Position numbers and translations under genes: made by a program. DNA of 64,000 bases from Anaeramoeba flamelloides (lineage: Eukaryota > Metamonada > Anaeramoebidae). Below the pieces are notes generated by a model that had not been told where the DNA came from, did not search any database, and worked only from the letters and a program-made list of their open reading frames with translations. Shown here one piece after another: positions 46,326-57,900 of this stretch (the first letter of the stretch is position 1; the number at the start of each line of letters is the position of its first letter). The DNA is taken from the NCBI GenBank assembly GCA_027625915.1, contig JANTQA010000048.1:992001-1056000 (forward strand), read 5' to 3'.

Positions 46326-48871
46326 GTAGTTATTTCGGTTCACTTCGAAAACTCTAATAATATGTAAGATTTCTTCTATTTGATAAATTATTTTTATTGG
46401 TGATTCAATCAAACTTAATATCAGACAATCAAAAAAATCGGTACATACAGTTCTAATGATTTGATTTTTTCTAATAGAAAATGAGAAACTAAATCAAATA
46501 ATAAGGAGATAATGTATCTACATGATAAACACTAATTCCTTATTTTCGAAATAAGAAAGTAAAAAATTTTTTATTTCATTTTTTAAATGTTTTTTTAATT
46601 AAATAATGGATAATGGAATTATAAATATGGTCGAAGTTTTTTTATATATCCATTGTAATAATATAAATATCTTCTTTTTATATTTAAATTGTATTTTTAT
46701 TTCAATTTATTTCATAAATTTACAACAGCTATTCTGATATCTAATTTTATGCGAATATTCAAATTAATGTTTGAAACAAACTCCAAAGAGTCTTGAGTAC
46801 ACGAATACAATAATTTAAGAAAAAAATGTTATTTGAAGTTTGATTAATTGGTATTGAAAGATGGTAAAATGAGATCCACTCATCTTCAGATTTATGAATT
46901 AAGAATAAATCTCCTTTTTTGATAGAATTAATATCCCGTTCTAACAATGATCATTAATCCAATTTTAAATTTTTTTTTTTGGATTTTGATTTATATTTTT
47001 CATAATTTAAATAGAATAAGGTACTGCTATTTTTTTTTATAAATTTAAATCATTTGCATTTATTAAAAACTTTAACGGATTTATTTTTTTGAGCTTTAAT
47101 TATTACTTCATTTTTGTTTATTAAAAATATATCTTATACTTTAAAATATAATTTCGCATTTTTCTATCTTTTTATAAAATTGATTATATATTTATATGTT
47201 TTTTTATTAATAGATTTAACCAATCTAAAAAAAAAAAATAAATATAATTTAGATATTTTTTTTTAAAACATAAGCTAAAAAAAAATAATAATAAATAACA
47301 ATTTTTCTATGTCTATTTATATTGGCTGTTTCGAAAAAAAAAGATCGTTCTTAGATCATGTTCTACTGGTTATGATTATTATATGGTTTTTTTCTCTCTC
47401 TCTCTCTCTTTTTTTTTGAGAAATAAATGGTTAGGTTTTTTGGTTAAATTCTCGTAATATATAAAAATAAAAGAGTCGGTTGGATAGAAGAAAGGTGAAT
47501 TATCTATAGTTATTAATTAACTATTTATTATTTTTTATTCAAAAAAAAATACATTAAAAACGTTTTATTATTGGTTAGTGTTAGTATTTGAAGAGTTTAA
47601 ATAGGATGAAGAAAATAACCAATTCCAAACATTGTAATTTAGAAAAAGTTAAATTTTTAGTTGAGACAATTACTTTTATTGCTTTTATTAGAATTTAAAA
47701 ATTATTCTAGCTTTCGTGATCTAAAAAAAAGAAAAAAATTTTTATGAATTGTTCTATTTTTTTTGTTTAATTTATTTTCATAGATCCTCATCATTTTGAA
47801 AATAATAACTCACACAATTTTATTCATTGTTTCAACAAAAAAGTAAAATATTTTTCTTTCTGGGTGCTAGAAATATCACTCTATCAAAAAAAAAACATAT
47901 TTCTTATTTTCTCAAGTTCGCACTTATAACCACAGTTAGTAAATGCAAATTTCCAAATCAATTTTATTCTTTTTGTTGAATAAAAAAATACCAGGAAAAA
48001 AAACCAAACCAAACAAATTAAAAATTCTTCCAAAATACTTTTTTAAAAACCCTGAAAATTCAACTTATAACGAAAAGAAATACTTTTTATTTTGATTATT
48101 TCAAAATAATTAATAACTCAATTGGTTATTTCCAGTGGGTTATTAATAACCTAAAAGACTCAAAATTATCAATAGGTTTTACTATTATTTCTCAATTTTT
48201 TAAATTTTTAAAATATAAAACTTCAAATGCATATTTTCAAACAAATAAAATTATTTATTCCAATAATAAAAAATTAAGAAATATTATCAAATAAACTTAA
48301 ATAATAAAAAATCATTATTTAAACTTTAAATTTCTGAAAAGAATATTTTCTAAATTATTTAAAGATCGGGAAATTTAATAGATATTTGTGAAATAAAAAA
48401 TACGATCAATTTTTTTAATTCTTCAAGTATTCCACATTTGGTTTATTTTTATTGTATTTTTAAAATAAGATTAAGTATGATCAGTTAATTGTTCATACAA
48501 AATTTCTTAGAAATTACGAAAAGTGAGATTTCCATCAAAAATTAAAATGTTTTGCAAAAAATTGTTCTTTTTATTTTTCAAATCGAAAAATTCAAACAAG
48601 AAAAGGATTAGATCTTTTTACTGAAAATTAATTGTAAAAAATGAAATTCTTTTAAAAATGATAACTAATTTCTCTAAAGACAATATAGAAGTTGGTTTAT
48701 CATGTTTAATCGAATAACTCGTGTTTAAATAAGTGATATATTACCTTTGGGAAAAAAAATAAATAAGAGTTACTAATCCCTTAAAGAATTATGAAAATAA
48801 AAAACATTTAATTTGGAAGTATTACATGATAAAAAACATGAAGAAACGTTCAAGTAAATATATAATTGGTA

Positions 48872-48917
<46 letters not shown>

Positions 48918-49025
48918 TTCAAATAATAGATTCAAAGTTATTTTTTCAACAAAAAAACATTCATTTATATTTATGCATTTTTTTTGCTTATGATTAATAT
49001 TATTAATGTTATTAAAAGAAAATCA

Positions 49026-52000
49026 TTATTTTTCTTTTGGGGTATTAATATTATTGTCATAATTTGATATATTAATTGGTTGGAATATTACGGAATTGTT
49101 GATTTTATTAATATATTTTGGCTTTAAAAGTAAAATATTTTCATTTACAGAAACTGGATAAGTAAATTTCTCCCAAGCTTTCATAGTTTTTGTAATTTGG
49201 GGTATCTTTTTGGGATAATCTACATCAATTAAGTATTTTTTTAAGAAATCGAAATTAAATATTTTTTCAAATAAATGTGTTTGCTTATGAAATAATTTAA
49301 TAAATCGATTATATAATTTATTTTTTGATAAATTTTCGATTATGTTTGTACAGTGAAGACGAGATATGATAAAAGTAATTATTTTATAAACATAAATTGC
49401 CTCATTTATAATTGTAATTAAGCATAATAATTGGCAAGAGTCTATTCCTTTTTTCAAGTTTTGAAATTTTGGGTTAATTGCCTTTTCAAGATATAATAAT
49501 AACATTCCATAATACGGGAGAATCAGCTTTAAGGATGAAATCGATATTACGCCACTGCCAATCATTGGTGAAAAAATATTTTGTGTATATAATTCTGTTA
49601 AATAGGTGTCAAGAGAAAAATTGCCTTCAAAAACGGGAATTTTTAAATGCAAGTTGATTTTTTGAATCAATAGATCAACAAAAATGCTACCAAAAAGTGA
49701 ATGGATTTTTCTTGGTTCTTGGAAAACATTTAATTTTTTTTTTAATCGTACAATAATTCCCATTTGTTTCATGATGTCTGGAATTGCCTTTTGAAGATAA
49801 AAATTTTAAAAATATCAAGAAAAAATTAAATGAAAAAATAAACAAGAAATTTAAAATTTTGATTAATTATTAAAGGTAAGAGAAATAAGAATTTTTTTTT
49901 TTTTTTTTTTTATTTTATTCAAATGGAATTATAATAATAAACACTTTTTATTCATCTTCTCATTAGTAAATGGTAAAGAAAATTATGATTCTTTATTGAA
50001 ATTTCTAAACAAAAATTTAGAAAATTTGGCAAGTATCGTCGAGTGTCGTTGAGTGTTGTAGAGTGCCCAGATTTTTTTAATTTTTGTTTTTGTTTTTGTT
50101 TTGAAAATCTATTGATTTTCTAATCACAACAAAAATTAAAAAAAAGCTAATGGTGGTTTACTTGGGGTTTTCTGTTTTATCTGTTAAGTGTTCAAAGTTT
50201 TTTTGAGGTTTTCTATTTTATTTGTTAATCTATTGATTGTCCAAATAAACAGAAAACTCAAAAAACCCAAATGGCGTTTTTTCAGGATTCAAAAGAATTT
50301 AGAAAAATCTTTGATTTTACTCAAAAAAACCGAAAAAAAACCTAGAACATTTCCCAAATAAACAGAAAACTCAAAAAAAGCAAAGGACAGTTTTTTTTTT
50401 TTTTTTTTATAAGAAAATCTATTGATTTTCCAAATAAAAAGAAAACTCAAGAAAACCTAACGGCACTTTTCCAGAATTCAAAAGAATAGAGAAAAATCAA
50501 ATATTTTACTCGAATTCTTTTAAATTCTGGAAAACCTAACGGCATTTTTTAAAAAAATCTTGTTTAGTTTCGAAAATCTATCGATTTTCAAATCATAACA
50601 AAAATTAAAAAAAAACCTAACGACGAATAGGAAATTTTCTCCCCTTCAAAAAAAAAATAAAAAAAAAGTAATCATTAATTTTAATAATACTTACATTGGG
50701 TGAACCTTCTTGAATCAAAAGCATTAAAAGGTTTAAAAATTTCAAATTAATGATTGGATTTAATTCAATTGGTGTTTTAGTTGCAGTTACAAATAAATTT
50801 TTAATTTCACTAATTTCAGAATTTTGGTATTTTTGCCAGGTTATAATTATAATATTATTTTGCGTTTCAAGATCTTTAGATATCATTTTTGAGGTTAAAT
50901 ATTGTAGACATAAAGATTCCATTTCAGTATTTGATAATAATTGAGTTGAAATAGATGATAATTTAATAGTCTGGTTTGTTGAAGTTTGGATTTTTTTTTT
51001 ATTTTTGTTTTGAATATTTTTGAAAATAATTTTTTTTTCTTCAGTTAAGTCAGGGACAATAACTATTATCGGAGTTTTTTTATCAATAATTTTACTATTA
51101 AAATTGTCTTCATCATCACTAAGTTTGTCTTCCATTTTTTCGTTTATTTGAACATTTTGATCTGGTTCGTTTTGTTGAAAACTTCCATTTAAAAAGGGAT
51201 TAAAATTATTAGTTATATTTCGTTTATAGGTACTTTCTTGTGTTTTATTATCATTATTTTGATTTAAATTTTCTAAAAATGGATTACAAGTCTCTCCTTT
51301 TTTTTCTTTTTCATCTACATCTTCGTATGTTTGTTGAAGTTGTTCTCCCTGCTGTTGATTGAAATCTTGGTTAAATTCTTTGTCATTTTGATGAAATGGA
51401 TTAAAATTATTTTCATCGTTATTTGTATTATTATTATTATTATCCCAATCACTTGTTTCTGTATTTTGGTTTTTATTTTCATTTAAAAATGGATTAAAAT
51501 TATTTTCATTATTTGAATTATTATTATTGTTGTTGTTGTTATTATTACTATTTTGTTCATTGTTTTGTGAATTAAATGGGTTATAATTTTCGACATTTTC
51601 TTGAGAAAATTGATTATTTTCAAATGGATTATAATTATTTTCATTATTATTATGCTCAATTTCAAATTTTTGGGTCTTCGAAAATTCTAGATCTTCTTGA
51701 TCAGATGAATCAGTTTTCATTGGATCATAAATTTCATTTTCTTTTGGGTAAGAACTACCCTGCTGAAATGGATTATAAATGTTATTTTCTTTATTTTCTT
51801 CTTTATTTGATTGTTTAAAAATATTGTTATCATTTTCAGGTATTGATTCTTTTTGAATTAAACTTTCATTTTGCAATTTTTTTTTCGATTTTAGCGATTC
51901 CTGTTCCTGTTCATTATTTTCAAGATTAGTTTCTTGTAAATTATTTACTTGATTTTTAAAAGGATTGAAAGAATTTGTAGAATCAGTTATTTCTTCAGAA

Positions 52001-55000
52001 CAAGAAATAAAACTGCCATAGTTTTCAAAGGAATCATCATCAACATTTAGATGTACATCATTAAAATATGATTTATTTGTTTGAGCGATAATTGATTCGT
52101 TTTCATCTTCGTCACTAAAGAGATCAACTTTATCAGCGCTATCTATTTTAAATGGATTATAAGAAGTTTTCGAATTGCTATCTTGCAAAAAAGGATTTTT
52201 GGATTTTTTTTTTTCAGAGCTAGTTGTTTCTTTGTCATTCATATTTTCAATTTTTTTTTCTTTTACATCTTTTTTTTCTATTTCCCTTTCATTTTGGTTT
52301 TCATTTTCATTTTCTTCTTCAGAAGTTAAAGAAAATAATTCCAAATCAAAATCATTTGTATATAATAAGGATTTTTGTTCTAATTTTTGTTCTTGTTGAA
52401 TTATTTTTTCAAAAAATTTTCCATCTTTATTTCTAAATTCATTTCCATCTTGTTCTTCATTGCTATTTTCTTGTGATGAATTTTGTTCTTCAGATACATC
52501 TTCAATATATCCATTATTTTCTATTCCAAAATAAGTGAAATTATGGGTTGATTTATTCTGTGTATTGTTAATTGATTCGAATCTATTTTCAGTTTGGACA
52601 AAATTACCGAAATTATCTTCATCATTTTGAAACTTTTCTTCAAAACTTTCTTGAAAAAATTCTTCATTTTCAAATGGATTATAATTATCTTCATTATTAT
52701 TATTCTCAATTTCAAAATTTTGAGTCTTCGAAAATTCTAGATCTTCTTGATCAGATGAATCAGTTTTCATTGGATCATAAATTTCATTTTCTTTTGGATT
52801 ATAAATATTATTTTCCTTTGAAAGATTCTTTTCAAGTTCATCATTATTCTTTTCAGTTTCTTTCTTTTCTATATTTTCTTCTTCTTCTTTATCGATATTA
52901 ATATTTTCTTTATTATTTTTTTCCCCTTCTTTTTTTATAATTCCTTTTTTTTTTATAATATCGTTTTCATTTTCTTTATTGTTATCAGTACTATTATTAT
53001 TGTTGTTATTGTTATTGTTATTGCGATTGCTTTTATTATTATCATGATTATCATTATTATCACCACCACCATTATTATTATTATTATTATTATTTTTTTT
53101 TTCATTATTCATTTCTTTTGATATTGATTGTTTAAATTTCATATTATTAAATGGATCAAAATTTTGGAAATTGCTTTTTAAACTCTTAATATTTGAATCA
53201 TTCTTTTTTATTTCGATATTTGAGTTATCATTTTTTTCTTCATCAAATAATTTTTCATTTTTTAATGGCGGTGCCTTTTTTTTGGAAATATTTGGTTTTG
53301 AATTTTTCTTTATATTTTGTTTAAAATTTTGTTCAAATTTTGGATTAAAATTTGGACTAATAATTGGTGAATTTTTTGTATTAGTCGTATTTTTTTGTTT
53401 TTTAATATGATTTTCTTTTTGTTTTTGTTTTTGATTTTCATTTTGAAATTTATTGAATTTGGTTGAGTTAGAATTAATATTTGTTTCATTTAGATTTTCT
53501 TTGTTTATATTTTGATTTTGACTTAATAAAGGTGTCAATTTTTTAATGACTTCATGGATATCTGGTCTTTCTGCTGGGTCCGAAATTAACATAAATGGAA
53601 TTAAATCAATAACCTCTTTACGATAATTATGTTTAGTAGGAATCCGATACGCCTTATTTAAAATCTGAAGTGTGCTGCCTTCATTGAAGGCGTCTTCAAA
53701 AAATAATAATTTAAATAAAATACAGCCCAAGGCCCAAATATCACTTTTTGTATCAATTTTTTGCCTCAGAAATAAATCAATCATTTCTGGCGCTCTATAA
53801 GCCAATGTTGTATTTTTTTCAATATCTTCTTCGGCTTCATATCTCTCGGTTTTATTTTTAAGCGTATATATTTTATATGTAGCTGATCCAAAATCACATA
53901 ACTTAATTTTCCCTTTTTGAGAAATTAATAAATTTTCACACTATAATTTTTAAAAAATAATAATAAAAAATAAGTTGTTTTTTAATTTTTTTAATAAAAT
54001 CAGGAATTTTAACTTGCCAAAAACTGAAAAAAGTTTAATTACATTTTCTTTGTTTATAAGTGAAGGGAGGGATCAAAGATCATCTTTTCAGATATCGGAT
54101 TTTTATACGTGTTGTAGAATGCCGTCAAGTTCCGCGGAGTGTCTATATTTACAGAATTCAAAAGAATAGAGAAAAATCTTAGATTTTACTCAATTCCTTT
54201 AAATTCTGGAAAACCTAGGAACTTTACAGAACTTGACTGAACTCTACGACACCCGACAACACTTCAAAAAAATATTTCACAATAATAAAAGATCAAAATT
54301 TTTTATTTAAAACGTAAAGTTATTTAAGTTATCTGTCAAGTTCAACAATTCTAAAATTTAGCACATTTGCTAAATGCTTGAATAGATATCAATATGTAAT
54401 AAAAAAAAAATAATTCAAATATATTTTGGCTTTTATGTTTAAAATATGAAGATATGGAAATAATAGAAAATATTGATCACATTTTGTGTGGGTATCCTTA
54501 CAATTAAAATGATTGATTAATATTTATAACCAAATTAAAGAAATAAATCTTAATGAATTAATTTTAAACTCAAGATAATTTGAAATTATTTCCATTAATT
54601 AATAATCTTGGAATCCCTGATTCCACGCTTAAATTTCTGAAAAGAAATTGAAGTATAAGTACAAATTGAGTGTAATTTACTCTTCTTTCTCAAAAAAAAA
54701 AAAAGATTTTTTTTGTTAAAAATTGAAAAGTGTAGAAAAAATCAAAACAAATACAACAAGAATTTAAAATTTTCTTTTCCATTCAATAAATTAACCTCAA
54801 TCATCCCCTTTTAAATTAAGGCATTACTGTTAAATTGAAAAATAAATAAAACAAAATTTCCATTTAGCTATCCAAAAAAAAGAGAAGATTTTGTATAAAT
54901 AATTCAAGCTCCCAAAATCTCAAAAAAAAATTCAAAAAAGTAATCCAATTTTTTGAAATTCAAAAAGTGTTTATATACAGTTATTTTAAAAAATTGAGTA

Positions 55001-56871
55001 CTCTTTTTTTTTTTGAGACTTTTTCAGAATTAAAAAAATTTTGAAAGTTTTCTATTAAAAAAAAGTGTGGACTTTTTTTTTAACAAAACGCTTTCCTTTC
55101 TACACCACATTTGTTGGTCTAGTGTTCTATTTTAAAAAGGTGTTTTTCTTCACACACCTAACCAGTCCCTACGCCACATTTAAAGGTTGATCCCTCACTT
55201 TTATTAAAATTGAAAGGTTTTTATTCTGAAAAAGTTTTCACTTTTTTAAAATAGAAAACTTCAAAAAAGTTTGAAAAAATTCCTCACTTTTTTAAAACAG
55301 TTGTAGTACTTTTTTTTTTTTTTTTTTTTAAGAGATTGTCACAATTAAAACCTTTTATTAAATTTTTTCGTTTTAATAAAGAGTGATTTCTTTTTTTCAA
55401 AAAAGTAGTTCTTTCCTTTCCACGCCAACCTCTACCCCACATTTAAAGGCTGAGACCTCACTTTTTGAAAACAGAAAACTTTTAATAAAAGTTTTAAAAA
55501 ATCCCTCACTTTATTAAAATAGAAAAAATTTTTTCAAAAAGTTTTAATTCTGAAAAAGTCTCAAAAAAAAAAAAAGAGTACTCAATTTTTTAAAATAACT
55601 GTATATAAACACTTTTTGAATTTCAAAAAATTGGATTACTTTTTTGAATTTTTTTTTGAGATTTTGGGAGCTTGAATTATTTATGCAAAATCTTCTTTTT
55701 TTTTTTTGGATAGCTAAATGGAAATTTTGTTTTATTTATTTTTCAATTAACCTATTTTGTGAAATAAATTACTTTCTAAGTCCCAAATGGATAAGAAAAA
55801 AGAAGGGTTAGGTTTTATTTGAAAGGCAGGTTCTTTTAGATGCTTTAGGTTTGAATAATATTTAATAATCCACAAATGTTCTTTGATAGTTGTAAAAATA
55901 AACATGGTATTCCTTTTGTATTCAAGCTATCTTTAGATAAAAATTTGACTTAAAAAGGGTTTATGAACAAACAAGCAATGACCCTATTTCATTGCGTTTT
56001 TTTGTTTTTGTGTAAGCATTTTGTTTTTCTCTATCAGGTAAATTAAACAAAAAAAGAAATTGCAAATAAAAATGAAAAAGAAAATTACTTTGAGATCTCG
56101 ATGTATCATTGGGGGATCAAGTGTGTGCATTGCACAAACAGCATCACAAACACGACTAAATATTTGTAAAACGACTTTCTCTGAAAAACATGAATTTTGT
56201 TTTAATTTTGCATTCATACTATTGATTAAATTATCTTGTTTGAGACAAAGAGACAGAACAATAAATTGGTTTATTTTTTTTTTTTGTGGTTATTGTTTTG
56301 TTTTCAATTTTGTTTTTTAATTTATATTTTCTTTTAAAGGGTGTTTCAAAAAGGGGAAATGTTTTTGAAAAAAATAACAAACCAGGACAATATTCCATCA
56401 GAATGTAGACAAAATAATTGTTGTCCTCTTTCACTTTTTCGGCACCATAAATTGAAATGATTGTTCTTTTTTTGCAGACCAATTTATGCATACGGACCTC
56501 TGTTGTTATAAGCTCAAGCTCTGTTTTACTTGAATACAATAATTTTTTTACAGCAAATATCTGGTTGCTTTGGAGATCAACAGCTTTATAAACAAACCCA
56601 AACCCACCTTTTTTATCAAGCAATTAAATTTTAGAAAAAAATAAATAAACAAGCAAAAAAAAAATTTTTTTTTTTTTTTTTTTTTGTTGAATAGTTTTGG
56701 ATTGTTGTGATTGATTTTTGTGTTTATGAAAAATTTTGAACCTTCTGCAATTAATTCAACTATTTTTATTTGTCTTTCTGTTATCGTAATTACTTTTCCA
56801 ATCGTTGAGTTAACAAGAAGTGTGCTTGTAGTTGAAGCAATTTTTTTCCCAATCCTCGACAGAAAACTCAT
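49026..56871 (-). CDS. Numb-associated-type kinase with NPF motifs and C-terminal ANTH-like domain, 1502 aa, five exons
   Basis: Exons 56871-56742, 56607-56383, 56234-56089, 53940-50695 and 49787-49026. All junctions are GT...AG and the summed length is in frame. Kinase domain about residues 37-290: EGGFGFVY loop, FAVKKLL with the catalytic Lys, ILMEYCP hinge, HRDLKCENLL, DFG (183-185) and YRAPEM. The wording of the HRDLK region matches AAK1/BIKE/GAK, which phosphorylate the AP-2 mu subunit in clathrin endocytosis. Residues about 290-1170 are disordered and Asn-rich, with eleven NPF (EH-domain ligands) and one DPF (AP-2 ligand). Residues about 1174-1470 are helical and read like the AP180/CALM ANTH domain: NLKFLNLLMLLIQEGS, then LKKGIDSCQLLCLI, then FEKIFNFDFLKKYLI and P-x-I. 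Introns 3 (2148 nt) and 4 (907 nt) carry repeats. Confidence 0.8.
50030..50625. repeat. Foldback repeat family (AGTGYCGT), copy 4, in kinase intron 4
   Basis: Head GTCGAGTGTCGTTGAGTGTTGTAGAGT. Several inverted pairs built on GAAAATCTATTGATTTTC and CCAGAATTCAAAAGAATAG...TTTTAAATTCTGG. The tail is AAAAAAACCTAACG. It fills most of the 907-nt intron and ends about 70 bp from the donor of exon 4. Confidence 0.65.
51610..52810 (-). repeat. Internal duplication in the kinase's disordered region
   Basis: The segment at about 52665-52810 encodes PKENEIYDPMKTDSSDQEDLEF, then SKTQNFEIENNNN and YNPFENEEF. About 51610-51755 encodes nearly the same, ending YNPFENNQF. The DNA is almost identical over about 140 bp, although the units are 1 kb apart in a region where neighbouring sequence has diverged. 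Confidence 0.8.
54105..54262. repeat. Foldback repeat family (AGTGYCGT), copy 5
   Basis: A short copy: GCCGTCAAGTTCCGCGGAGTGTC, a hairpin CAGAATTCAAAAGAATAGAG...CTCAATTCCTTTAAATTCTGG, then inverted head units CTCTACGACACCCGACAACAC. Both ends carry head units, facing each other. It is joined to the LINE fragment at 54262. Confidence 0.6.
54262..54720 (+). mobile_element. LINE fragment in kinase intron 3, antisense to the gene
   Basis: The plus strand reads WLLCLKYEDMEIIENIDHILCGYPYN and continues in coding-like sequence. It is the inverted counterpart of 40745-41175, with matching sequence across the foldback junction (CACAATAATAAAAGATCAAAA). Stops make it inactive. It ends in an A-rich run near 54695-54705. 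Confidence 0.6.
54834..55747. mobile_element. 914-bp foldback element with arms of about 200 bp, in kinase intron 3
   Basis: The left arm (54834 to about 55040) starts ATTGAAAAATAAATAAAAC. The right arm (about 55540-55747) is its near-perfect inverse, ending GTTTTATTTATTTTTCAAT. TAA flanks both ends (54831-54833 and 55748-55750) as a probable target duplication. The interior holds further inverted and direct repeats, such as CCACATTTAAAGG(C/T)TGA twice. No frame codes for a protein. A partial relative lies at about 20740-20930. Confidence 0.85.
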
Positions 56872-57383
56872 TTAAAGAGATTATGAACAACAACAAAAAA
56901 AGAAAAAAATGTTTACAATTCTTTCTTTACAAACCCTTTTAAAATGTGTTTAAGTCTTGGTGTTTTAAAAACAGAACACTACTCAGGTGTATTGTATTTT
57001 GAAATTATAACTTGATAGTATTTTTTATCTTTAACGAAGGTAATTTCAAAAAAAGTTCGAACTTCTTTATGATAAGATGCTCTCAAGAAAAAGTATCACA
57101 TTTTACAGAAGTAATAATTTAACTTCAAATTGAACAATAATTATTGAAAATCAATTCAAAAATAATAGTGATACCAAAATCCAAAAATCAAAATAAGAAA
57201 AAGGGTTTATTTAAAAACATAAAATGTTTTTTCACAATTGTTTATTTATTCTTTCATAGAAACCATAAGTTTGATCCTTAAAAGTTTTATCCAATAGAGC
57301 AGATTCTTTTGATCTCATAATCATCACTTAGGCAATGAAGATTAGATCAAAAAGTCATAATATATATATATATGTATAAAGTA
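56872..57383. promoter_or_regulatory. Upstream region of the kinase gene
   Basis: A/T-rich DNA 5' of the minus-strand ATG. It presumably holds the kinase promoter, but no motif can be defended. Confidence 0.3.
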
Positions 57384-57900
57384 GTGAAAAAAATACACAA
57401 TATGAAAAAAATCACCAACAAGTTTTTTAATTGTTAATATTAGGAAAATTGATGTGTAATTTCTGAATATTTAAAATCAAATCCTTTTTTTAATCATCGG
57501 ACCTTTTTAGATTATAACTCACTCACTATTGAAATTATTATTAATAAAATTACACTTGTTCAAAACACCATTCAATCAATCAAAAACAAGAATAAAAAGT
57601 ATCTTTTTCCAAACTCTAGCTTGCCTTATAAAACTCAACTGAAGAGAAGTGAAAAAAATCCCGGGCATGAAAAAAATCCCTGTAAAGATTTTTTCTTGTG
57701 ATAGTTAGAAAAATAGAGGTATAATTCCTTTTATTCAAAAAAAAAAAAATCCTTTTTTTAAGAATCAAACTTTTTAAAATTATAACTCATTCACTTATTA
57801 AAATGATTATTAATGAAATTACACTTATTCAAAACAATATTCAATCAATCAGAAAACAAGAAAAAAAATTAACATTTTCCAAACTCTTAGTAAACCTCAT
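57384..57900. repeat. Direct duplication, two diverged units of about 250 bp
   Basis: About 57384-57640 and 57655-57900 share the same order of blocks: GTGAAAAAAATAC/GCATGAAAAAAATCCC, AATCCTTTTTTTAA, TTATAACTCA(C/T)TCACT and ATTACACTT(G/A)TTCAAAACA, then CAATCAATC(A/C)AAA. Identity is roughly 75-80% by eye. No coding frame. Confidence 0.6.

Larger units (their letters stand above)
45474..49025. other. Intergenic region between convergent genes
   Basis: About 3.5 kb separate the 3' ends of the pentaspan gene (+) and the kinase gene (-). It contains a microsatellite, an R5 repeat and a (TA)n run at 48877-48912. The 46759-46947 minus-strand frame has some coding character but no supporting context. 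Confidence 0.4.

Noticed and set aside
46759-46947. 62-codon minus-strand frame (KKGDLFLIHKSEDEWISF)
   Set aside because: A weak SH3-like look only; no neighbouring exon or conserved motif to support it.
53975-54169. 64-codon plus-strand frame in kinase intron 3
   Set aside because: Intronic, partly foldback repeat, with no conserved content.
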